A model generated the notes under the pieces. That model did not search any database. It saw only the letters and a program-made list of their open reading frames with translations, and had not been told where the DNA came from. The translations under genes and the position numbers were made by a program. From JBGPYM01 sp041493205 (GTDB lineage: Bacteria > Bacteroidota > Ignavibacteria > UBA10030 > UBA6906), in contig JBGPYM010000201.1 of assembly GCA_041493205.1 (NCBI GenBank), positions 1-6,031 of the forward strand: a DNA stretch of 6,031 nt, in the 5' to 3' direction. Shown here in pieces: positions 1 to 5,717 of the stretch. The first letter of the stretch is position 1; the number at the start of each line of letters is the position of its first letter.

Positions 1-875
1 AGGACGCCGCCGTGCCCCGGAATGATGGTCGAAGAGTCCTTGACCCCGGCGTCGCGTTTCAGGAGCGACTCCGCGAGATCGCCCACCTGTCCGAAAATCC
101 CCACGACCGCCCCGCACACGATCGCACCGGCGAGGGGGAGATACGGCAGCACAAGCGCCCTTGCGACGAGAAACGCGCCGATTGCCGCAACACAACCGGC
201 CACAGCCCCCTCCCACGTTTTATTCGGACTCACCCGTTCAAACAACAGGTGACGGCCGAACGCCTTCCCCGCAAAGTATGCAGCGGAATCGCAGATCCAG
301 ATCGCGGCGAAGAGGGCAATCACCGTCGCTCCCCCCCACTGATGGAGCGTCGCAGCGGCATCGGCTGTCGCAGCCTGCCCGGGTCCGCCGAAATACGCAT
401 AGACCGGGAAATCCTCCGGGATGAACAACTCCCGCAGCCCCACCAGGGACCCCAGGAAGAGGCCCACGTAGCTCGCACCGAACAGCGTGACAGCGGCGTT
501 CGCGATTGCACCCGCCCTGTTCCTGAACAGTTCCACGGCGAGCAGGACCGGCACGAACACCAGATACAGAATCAGGAACGACTGCGCCATCGACGGGAAC
601 GGTACCTGGATCCCCCGTTCCAGCAGGCCGCCCACGATGACCGTGCGCGCCTTCCAATAGAGGAAGACTGAAACAATCAGGGCGCCAAAGAGCATCCCCA
701 GTCCGGTGTGCGGGGATATCCCCTTCTTCCCTGCCAGCGCATAGAACTCCCGCATTCCCAGGAGCGCGACGGCAAGGACAAAACCATAAAAGTAAAAACC
801 TCCTGCCAATGTGACAAGGAGGATCAACGGAATCCCGACGGCTGCAACAAGGACCCGGGTGCTCAGATTGCTCAC
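1..875 (-). CDS. cdsA: Phosphatidate cytidylyltransferase (CDP-diacylglycerol synthase), C-terminus cut by window edge
   Basis: CdsA makes CDP-diacylglycerol from phosphatidic acid and CTP in the inner membrane, the branch point for bacterial phospholipids. I translated 291 codons from GTG at 875 to the window edge. There are several hydrophobic membrane segments (about 8-25, 29-48, 58-75, 97-115, 125-148, 183-202, 225-245, 247-262). Family motifs are clear: CDSAAYFAGKAFG at about 195-207, SPNKTWEG at 216-223, and the CdsA signature GDLAESLLKR (265-274), then KD (279-280) and PGHGG (286-290). The family is usually about 265-300 residues, so only the last part, including the DR-D end of the signature, lies outside. 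The GTG start is supported by GAGGT at 887-883, which overlaps the CPBP stop codon and lies 7 bases upstream. The gap to the CPBP gene is 10 bases, so the two are probably co-transcribed and coupled. The family assignment is secure. Confidence 0.96.
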   Translation of the reverse strand, partial: MSNLSTRVLVAAVGIPLILLVTLAGGFYFYGFVLAVALLGMREFYALAGKKGISPHTGLGMLFGALIVSVFLYWKARTVIVGGLLERGIQVPFPSMAQSFLILYLVFVPVLLAVELFRNRAGAIANAAVTLFGASYVGLFLGSLVGLRELFIPEDFPVYAYFGGPGQAATADAAATLHQWGGATVIALFAAIWICDSAAYFAGKAFGRHLLFERVSPNKTWEGAVAGCVAAIGAFLVARALVLPYLPLAGAIVCGAVVGIFGQVGDLAESLLKRDAGVKDSSTIIPGHGGV

Positions 876-882
876 TGGCAGT

Positions 883-888
883 ACCTCA
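883..888 (-). promoter_or_regulatory. Ribosome binding site for cdsA
   Basis: On the minus strand, TGAGGT ends 7 bases before the GTG start of cdsA. Its TGA is the stop codon of the upstream CPBP gene. This decides for the GTG at 875 over the internal Met at codon 41, and suggests that ribosomes finishing the protease restart on cdsA. Confidence 0.6.
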
Positions 889-1794
889 CAGCGGTTCGTC
901 CCCGGGCTCGTCGTGATCGGTTATTCTGAGAAAATACAAAGTCGCGAGTACAAAAACCACCGCGAATATCAGGAAATTCAGCGCAATCAGCGAATTCGTG
1001 GGTCTGCTCCCCGGGTTGATCACCACGAAGTTTTCATCAAGCTGGAGGTAGACGGCTGCACAGGCAACGAAGTTATTGAAGAAATGCGCAGACATCGCAA
1101 GCGTTATATTGTCCGAGCGGTACACGATGAATCCGAAATAGATACCGAGCGACACGAGAGGAATGAGCGCAAAGGGGTTCAGGTGATACGCCCCGAAGAT
1201 CACCCCTGCAATGATCGCACCCCGGACACCGCCCGTGGCGTCCTCGAAACTGCGCTGGACGAGACCGCGAAAGAGAAGTTCCTCCGTGATAGCCGGGACG
1301 AAGGCCACAATCAGGACCACGGTAAGAAATTCTCCAGGCGTCCGGGCCGTGACAAGCACCCGGTACATTTCTTCGACCATCTTCTTGAACATATCAACGA
1401 ACTTCTGCAGGTCCTCGGGGAGCGGGATGGCATCCTGGAGGATCATGTACGTTTGAACCATTTGCTGCAGCGCGAAGACCGCCACCATCGTCACGGCGAG
1501 CTCGCGCACCCGGGGGAGATGGATCCTGAGCGAGTGAAAGACGTCGCCATGACGGGCACGGGCCAGGAGTATGGTCGGGAGCAGAATAAAGAAGAGCTGC
1601 CCGAAGAAGGTGGACCAGCGGACGAGCCCGGCATTGTCGGCGGTCAGGTTGCCCCTGGCGATGATCAGCGTGATGACGCCACCGACCACCTGATACAGGA
1701 CAAAGATGACAGCCAGAACCAGGAGAGCGAAGCTCACCGGGGGAATGCGCTGGAGCCACGGCGCCTGCGGGCGTGTCTGGGGGTCTTCAGGCAT
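886..1794 (-). CDS. CPBP family intramembrane glutamic endopeptidase (CAAX protease/Abi family)
   Basis: This is a multi-pass membrane protein of 302 residues from ATG 1794. All three motifs of the CPBP (Rce1-like, formerly CAAX/Abi) family are present in order: EELLFR at 171-176, FGAYH with His204, and HFFNN with His237 and Asn241. In the family these polar residues form the active site within the membrane; bacterial members cleave membrane proteins or peptides, and many have unknown substrates. Hydrophobic segments lie at about 19-46, 60-79, 99-118, 156-170, 192-206, 207-226, 230-250 and 268-290. The C-terminus is acidic (DHDEPGDEPL). A GTG at 1806 could add four residues; I prefer ATG 1794 because GGTGA at 1807-1803 sits 8 bases upstream, but GAGA before the GTG keeps that option open. 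The gene follows the DHS-like gene closely and ends 10 bases before cdsA, suggesting one operon. The substrate cannot be inferred. Confidence 0.93.
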   Translation of the reverse strand: MPEDPQTRPQAPWLQRIPPVSFALLVLAVIFVLYQVVGGVITLIIARGNLTADNAGLVRWSTFFGQLFFILLPTILLARARHGDVFHSLRIHLPRVRELAVTMVAVFALQQMVQTYMILQDAIPLPEDLQKFVDMFKKMVEEMYRVLVTARTPGEFLTVVLIVAFVPAITEELLFRGLVQRSFEDATGGVRGAIIAGVIFGAYHLNPFALIPLVSLGIYFGFIVYRSDNITLAMSAHFFNNFVACAAVYLQLDENFVVINPGSRPTNSLIALNFLIFAVVFVLATLYFLRITDHDEPGDEPL

Positions 1795-1809
1795 TGCTGG
1801 GTTCACCGG

Positions 1810-2763
1810 TTATCTCATTCTGTTTTTGATCATGGCCGCCAGGAGCGGGATCATGATTTCGTGGTGGCCGGTCACGTAGTAGCCGCGCCCCCCGTCCTTC
1901 GTGGGGCGCAGCCTGACGTTCATCATCGGACGGTACTGCATGTTCATGTCAAAGACAGCCGTGGTGAACGAACGCGCTTTCGCGCCGAGATTCCGGGCAA
2001 CCGTCAGGGCCTTCAGGAACACCTCCGGCATGATGACCGCGGATCCCACGTTGAGGACCACCCCGCCGGCGGCGAGTCCTTTGCACAGTTCACAGAGCGT
2101 TCGGAAATCACGGAACGTCATCTCTCCCGTCGCAGCGCCGTCCATGGTCGGCTGTTGATGGACGATGTCCGTGCCGATCGCGGCGTGCACGGTGGCGGGA
2201 ACGTCAAGCGCCTGGCACGTCGCGAGGATGCTGAGGGCGAGGTGCGGTGCCTTCCGGGCGATCAGTTGGCGTGCAAGCGCTTCGCCGTATCCGTCATCCG
2301 TCGCCCGGGCGGCTTCCGTGAGCGTCATATTGATGAATTCTCCGGTCTCCCGCGCCATGCCGAACCGGCCGTCGAGCATCGTGGCCGCGACATCCTCGGA
2401 CGTGTGCCCCCACATCGCCGTCTCCACGTCATGAATGGCCGCGGCGCTGTTCATTGCCACCGCAGTGATGACCCGGTGATGCAGGAGGTCGACGATGACC
2501 GGCGAGAGGCCGACCTTGATGACGTGTGCGCCCATCATCAGGATGACCGGCCGGTTTTTTCGCCGCGCCGCGACAATGTCCTCCACCAGGGTGCGGAGGT
2601 CCCGCGCCACCAGGACGTCCGGGAGCGATCGTGCGAAATCGGTGAACGAATCGTTCACCTCGTCGAACGGTCTGGCGAAATCAGCCGTACTGATCTTGCT
2701 TTTCCTTGACCTGATGGAGATGGTCTTGACCTTTTTCAGGTCTGCTCTCTTGTGCGCGGTCAT
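1810..2763 (-). CDS. Deoxyhypusine synthase-like conserved protein of unknown function
   Basis: This is a 317-residue protein with no signal peptide or membrane segment, probably cytoplasmic. The N-terminus is very basic (Lys/Arg-rich to about residue 23). The core resembles the deoxyhypusine synthase (DHS) superfamily. VILMMGAHVIKVGLSPVIVDLL (73-94) sits where DHS has its 'TSNLxSSGxRExIxxL' stretch, followed by MNSAAAIHDVE (104-114) where DHS has 'TAGGxEED'. Later come VHAAIGTDIVHQQP (192-205), GGVVLNVGSAVIMPEVFLKA (233-252) and a closing YVTGHHEI (296-303). I recall close relatives in bacterial genomes as uncharacterised or 'deoxyhypusine synthase-related'. At the position where DHS has GGGxxKHH, with its catalytic lysine, this protein reads GGVVLNVG, so classical aminobutyl transfer to lysine looks unlikely; bacteria also lack eIF5A. 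The fold link is inference from motif layout. ATG 2763 is supported by AAAGGA 6 bases upstream. It lies between the DUF3108 gene (50-base gap) and the CPBP gene. Confidence 0.75.
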   Translation of the reverse strand: MTAHKRADLKKVKTISIRSRKSKISTADFARPFDEVNDSFTDFARSLPDVLVARDLRTLVEDIVAARRKNRPVILMMGAHVIKVGLSPVIVDLLHHRVITAVAMNSAAAIHDVETAMWGHTSEDVAATMLDGRFGMARETGEFINMTLTEAARATDDGYGEALARQLIARKAPHLALSILATCQALDVPATVHAAIGTDIVHQQPTMDGAATGEMTFRDFRTLCELCKGLAAGGVVLNVGSAVIMPEVFLKALTVARNLGAKARSFTTAVFDMNMQYRPMMNVRLRPTKDGGRGYYVTGHHEIMIPLLAAMIKNRMR

Positions 2764-2769
2764 GTCGCG

Positions 2770-2775
2770 TCCTTT
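2770..2775 (-). promoter_or_regulatory. Ribosome binding site for the DHS-like gene
   Basis: AAAGGA on the minus strand lies 6 bases before ATG 2763. The surrounding gap of 50 bases (2764-2813) shows no convincing promoter or terminator. It has only a short CGGGC-T-GCCCG inverted repeat with no T-run, so read-through from the DUF3108 gene is the simplest view. Confidence 0.6.
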
Positions 2776-2813
2776 ACAATTGAGGTGATGTACACGGTAC
2801 GCGGGCAGCCCGG

Positions 2814-3824
2814 CTACCGGATTCTCGCCCGCACCGGCCCCACGGTCCCCGAATACTCCCGCAGTTCGGTATCGATGGAACCGATGACCACCTTCGTGTT
2901 GACCCGGATGGGGATTTTCCGCTCGTCATCGGTCATCCAGATGACGATACGCCCCTCACTCTTGAACAGCCCGCCCTCCCTGACGAGGGGTTCGACGACG
3001 ACGGTGTTAAACGTCCCCGCCGCGACTTCAAGCTCCTGGCGTCCCAGGAGTTTGACACCCAGCTCGTAGCTCTTGTCCTTGTAGAAATTTTGCAGGACCA
3101 CCACGTCGCCCGTCTTCATTGCAGAGAAATCAATCGTGCGCGCGTAATAGAAGGCCGACATGATGTCGTGGACGTACGGGGGGATCGGGTATTCCCCTTC
3201 GCTCGTTCGCGCGACGTGGTTGACCTGGTCGAAGTCCGCGATGAAGTCGCGACGAAAGCTCCCTTCCCTGATATGCTGCTCGAACCTCAACGGGGCAATC
3301 GTTTCCACATCGATAAACGTCAGATACCGGTCTTCGACCTTGTAGATCCATGAAAAGCTCGGGATCGAGTTGACACGGAACTCAACGCGGAAGCACTTCC
3401 GGCCCGCGAGGGAATCGAGGGCGGGGATCTCCATGACCGCTTCGCCCGCGGTGACAAATCCATAGTTGACGTCGAACACCAGCCGCTCGCCCGTGCTGAA
3501 CGCCTCATTCTTTAACTTCCGGTACCGGGCGGCCCTGAGGGAGTCATTTCGCTTTTGGGCCGCGAGCGAGTCGATGGTCCGCTGTACGGAATCCGCAGCA
3601 GCCCGCATGACGGCATTGCGCAGGGAGTCCGCCCGCTGCGCAGCGGCGAGACTGTCGGCGCGTGCTTTCGCCGCAGCCGAGCGCTTCGTTGTCTTCTGTA
3701 CCTTTGTCGCCTTCCCCGCTGAAGGCTTCGTCTGCGTTCGTGTCTGGCCGGTCAGCCCGGAAAGTACGATCACCAGAGCCAGCACCATGATGGAAAGCGG
3801 AATGAGCGTCCCTTTACGATCCAT
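2814..3824 (-). CDS. Exported DUF3108 domain protein with Ala/Asp-Ser-Leu-rich linker
   Basis: This 336-residue protein has three parts. Residues 1-27 look like a signal peptide or membrane anchor: MDRKG, then a hydrophobic run to about 24, then TGQTRTQT. Residues 30-105 are a charged, Ala/Lys/Arg-rich, probably helical linker with five Asp-Ser units (57, 66, 78, 85, 94). Residues 111-330 match the DUF3108 pattern: GERLVFDVNYGFVTAGEAVM at 112-131, PPYVHDIMSAFYYAR at 215-229, and a C-terminal region with GTFNTVVVEP (270-279) and IWMTDDERKIPIRV (295-308). DUF3108 proteins are envelope proteins of unknown biochemical role with a predicted beta-rich domain. The ATG at 3824 overlaps the end of the glycosyltransferase gene by 11 bases (ATGGATCGTAA). 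No good Shine-Dalgarno lies upstream, so translational coupling is likely. The frame stays open further upstream to 4127, but that part is in the shadow of the glycosyltransferase gene and would put residues before the signal peptide. Confidence 0.9.
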   Translation of the reverse strand: MDRKGTLIPLSIMVLALVIVLSGLTGQTRTQTKPSAGKATKVQKTTKRSAAAKARADSLAAAQRADSLRNAVMRAAADSVQRTIDSLAAQKRNDSLRAARYRKLKNEAFSTGERLVFDVNYGFVTAGEAVMEIPALDSLAGRKCFRVEFRVNSIPSFSWIYKVEDRYLTFIDVETIAPLRFEQHIREGSFRRDFIADFDQVNHVARTSEGEYPIPPYVHDIMSAFYYARTIDFSAMKTGDVVVLQNFYKDKSYELGVKLLGRQELEVAAGTFNTVVVEPLVREGGLFKSEGRIVIWMTDDERKIPIRVNTKVVIGSIDTELREYSGTVGPVRARIR

Positions 3825-4881
3825 GGAGCGCCGGTCGCACTGTGGCCGGTTCGAGGAGCTCCGCCGCGGCTGCGGCGGCTCTGTCCACGCTGATGCTTGC
3901 CATGCACGCACATGCACTCCCCTGTTTTCCGGTGCAGTCGGCGCAGTCGGGAGGTTTGTCAGGGACAAGGACCCGTGCATTCGAGGTATACGGCCCCCAT
4001 CGCCGGGGTCCCATGACCGGAATTTGTGGATAGAACCCGAGGACAGGAGTTCCGAGCGCCACGGCGATATGCAGGGGTCCGGTCGAATTCGAGACGACGA
4101 TGGCCGCCCTCCTGAGAACCGCTGCAAGCTCCTTCACGCGGAGCTTCCCGGCGATCCCCGTTGCCTTCCCGCCAGAATGCGCGATGACAGCGTCCGCCTG
4201 CGCCTTTTCGGCCGCTGCACCCGTGACTAGAACCCTCATGGAAAACCTGTCGGCAAGCAGCGCTGCGAGGCGCCCGAACGATTCCAGGGGCCACTCGCGG
4301 GCCGAGCCGCCGCTGCCGGGATGCACCACGGCAAAACGGTCCGCCGGCGTGATCCCCGACTCCCGGAGAATCGCGTCGGCAGCCCGCCCGGCTTCCTCCG
4401 GAACCGCAATCGTGAATTCCAGTGCCTTCCCTGACGGAACCGGGCACCCGAGCGGTTCGAGCACTCCGCAATTGTACTCCGCCTCGTGGCGCTCCGCCGT
4501 TTTCCGGTGCGTATAGACCCGTCTGTTGAAGAGCAGGCTGTAAATCCTGTACCCTGTGCCGACGCGTACGGGAATTCCCGCTGCAACCATCAGGCGCGCG
4601 ATCCGGCCCGTCGGGTGGACCACGACAGCGGCATCGAACCGCCGCTCACGGAGTATGCGCCGCATGGTGCCGAAGGGGATCATGCGGGATCCGTCGTCGT
4701 ACCGGAGCAGCTCATCGATGAAGGGATTCCCTTCGACGAGTTCGCCCGCGTAGTGTCCCGTCAGCATCGCGATAAAAGCATGGGGAAAACGGTGTCGAAG
4801 AAGGGGAAGAAGAGGAAGGGTGAGAACAACATCGCCAAGCCGGTCGGTTCTGACAACCAATATGCGTGTGAATTCTGTCAA
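3814..4881 (-). CDS. Glycosyltransferase family 9 (ADP-heptose:LPS heptosyltransferase-like)
   Basis: This 355-residue GT-B protein resembles WaaC/WaaF/WaaQ-type enzymes, which transfer heptose or related sugars onto the lipopolysaccharide core on the cytoplasmic face of the inner membrane. Visible family motifs are the N-terminal RTDRLGDVVLTLPLL (11-25), with the GD whose Asp is catalytic in heptosyltransferases; VVHPGSGGSAREWP (185-198), the linker and donor-site region; and the diagnostic NSTGPLHIAVALGTPVLGFY (265-284). Near the end is a cysteine cluster, CADC at 313-316 and CAC at 324-326, which resembles a C-terminal cysteine pattern I recall in many GT9 proteins. The start is TTG 4881, chosen because GGAGAAG ends 7 bases upstream and the RLGD motif then sits at the usual distance from the N-terminus; no ATG or GTG lies close upstream in frame. 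A candidate promoter precedes it. The exact sugar and acceptor cannot be told, so no symbol is given. Confidence 0.94.
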   Translation of the reverse strand: MTEFTRILVVRTDRLGDVVLTLPLLPLLRHRFPHAFIAMLTGHYAGELVEGNPFIDELLRYDDGSRMIPFGTMRRILRERRFDAAVVVHPTGRIARLMVAAGIPVRVGTGYRIYSLLFNRRVYTHRKTAERHEAEYNCGVLEPLGCPVPSGKALEFTIAVPEEAGRAADAILRESGITPADRFAVVHPGSGGSAREWPLESFGRLAALLADRFSMRVLVTGAAAEKAQADAVIAHSGGKATGIAGKLRVKELAAVLRRAAIVVSNSTGPLHIAVALGTPVLGFYPQIPVMGPRRWGPYTSNARVLVPDKPPDCADCTGKQGSACACMASISVDRAAAAAAELLEPATVRPALHGS

Positions 4882-4888
4882 CAGGCGG

Positions 4889-4895
4889 CTTCTCC
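4889..4895 (-). promoter_or_regulatory. Ribosome binding site deciding the TTG start of the GT9 gene
   Basis: GGAGAAG on the minus strand ends 7 bases before TTG 4881. An ATG at 4900 lies upstream but is out of frame and would lead to a 62-codon shadow reading. The TTG is therefore the best supported start. Confidence 0.6.
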
Positions 4896-4910
4896 GGCAT
4901 TCAAGGCAAT

Positions 4911-4945
4911 AATTGCAATATACCGGGGGAGTCCTTCAATTGCAA
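4911..4945 (-). repeat. Two direct copies of TTGCAATT in the GT9 promoter region
   Basis: TTGCAATT occurs on the minus strand at 4945-4938 and again at 4918-4911, start points 27 bases apart. Each contains the palindrome TTGCAA; the second sits in the longer palindrome ATTGCAAT. The first copy overlaps the candidate -35 box and the second overlaps the end of the -10 box. This could be an operator pair or simply AT-rich promoter sequence. Confidence 0.3.
4917..4945 (-). promoter_or_regulatory. Candidate sigma-70-type promoter for the GT9-to-cdsA gene group
   Basis: On the minus strand, TTGCAA (4945-4940, four of six matches to TTGACA) is followed by a 17-base spacer and TATATT (4922-4917, five of six matches to TATAAT). 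It stands out as an AT-rich island in a GC-rich region and lies in the largest gap of the window. Transcription would begin near 4910, giving a leader of about 30 bases before the TTG start. If the host were Bacteroidota, whose main promoter consensus differs (TTTG/TAnnTTTG), this match would mean less. Confidence 0.45.
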
Positions 4946-4957
4946 CGAAGGGCCGGC

Positions 4958-5701
4958 TCAGTGCCGGTGTCCGCGCATTTCCTCCTGCGGATCGCCGCCG
5001 TGACCTTCATGGTGCTCCCCCATGAAGGGGAAGGGAACGCCAGCGCCACGCAATATGAGGCTGACACCCATGATGAGGATCGTCACCGCGGCCAGCCGGT
5101 TCGCCAGGAAGCGGAGTTTCAGGCCGATGTAGGCGGAGACCAGGCCTGTCACGATGAGCGCGGGGACGATGCCGGCGCCGAACAACAGCATGATCAGCGC
5201 GCCTTCCCCCGCGCTGCCGCTCGCGGCCGCCCGGAACAACATCGAATAAAGGAGGCCGCAGGGAAGGAACGGCGTCAGGAGACCGACATACAGCTTGCTC
5301 TCCAGCGAATCCAGCGTCAGGAGATTCGCGACCGAACGGAGGTGGAGCCTGCGGAGCCACGTACGTTCCCCCCACTCAAGCAGGTTGAGGCGGGGGAAAA
5401 CGCCGAGCATGCCAAGTCCGGCAACTGTCATGGCGATTCCCGCCGCCGGCGCCACCCAGGTGCCGATCGACCGGACCGATCCAACCATCCCGCCGATCAT
5501 CCCCGCCGCCGCCCCGATCAGCCCGTAGGAAAGGACACGCCCCCCATTGTACACAAGATGGGATGGGAGGCTGGAGAGCACAGAAGGCCGGACGGCGTCT
5601 GGACCCTGCGCGGTCGAGTACGCGACCACAATTGCTCCGCACATCCCGACGCAGTGCAGGCTCCCAAGCACGCCCGCGAGGAGAATCAATCCGTAGTCCA
5701 T
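4958..5701 (-). CDS. TauE/SafE family (UreH/DsbD_2-type) membrane transporter with His-rich tail
   Basis: This 247-residue polytopic membrane protein reads as the 'sulfite exporter TauE/SafE / urease accessory UreH-like' (DsbD_2) family. The N-terminus has the signature GSLHCVGMCG (13-22), with Cys17 and Cys21, and the second half has TPFLPCGLLYS (143-153) with Cys148. Hydrophobic segments cover about 4-27, 56-76, 83-102, 136-156, 166-190 and 201-219. In this family the His/Cys pattern is associated with metal handling, redox or cytochrome biogenesis; the true substrate of most members is unknown, and the sulfite label should not be taken literally. The tail (229-247) is hydrophilic with His at 230, 231, 234, 245 and 247. 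The start is ATG 5701, since the signature then sits at the N-terminus as expected; the frame is open to 5833 but that part is hydrophilic and overlaps the preceding gene. It begins 16 bases after the primase stop without a clear Shine-Dalgarno, so coupling is possible. Confidence 0.88.
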   Translation of the reverse strand: MDYGLILLAGVLGSLHCVGMCGAIVVAYSTAQGPDAVRPSVLSSLPSHLVYNGGRVLSYGLIGAAAGMIGGMVGSVRSIGTWVAPAAGIAMTVAGLGMLGVFPRLNLLEWGERTWLRRLHLRSVANLLTLDSLESKLYVGLLTPFLPCGLLYSMLFRAAASGSAGEGALIMLLFGAGIVPALIVTGLVSAYIGLKLRFLANRLAAVTILIMGVSLILRGAGVPFPFMGEHHEGHGGDPQEEMRGHRH

Positions 5702-5717
5702 CGGTTCCGGTTCATTG

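Noticed and set aside
12..671. A 219-codon plus-strand open frame
   Set aside because: Antisense shadow of cdsA, whose signature motifs are read on the minus strand; its composition is Arg/Gln/His/Pro-rich.
811..2709. A 632-codon open frame on the plus strand antisense to the CPBP and DHS-like genes
   Set aside because: It is rich in Arg, His, Asp, Glu and Gln with no domain or hydrophobic core, as expected of the antisense frame of GC-rich genes. The opposite strand has clear family motifs across the whole stretch.
2798..2812. Short inverted repeat CGGGC-T-GCCCG as a terminator after the DUF3108 gene
   Set aside because: The loop is a single base and no T-run follows, so it is not a credible rho-independent terminator.
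3825..4127. N-terminal extension of the DUF3108 frame by 101 residues
   Set aside because: It would place a hydrophilic segment before a clear signal peptide and overlap the GT9 gene by about 300 bases; ATG 3824 fits the protein architecture.
3466..4230. A 254-codon plus-strand open frame across the GT9/DUF3108 junction
   Set aside because: Spans the antisense of two recognised genes and changes composition midway; no supporting start signal or domain.
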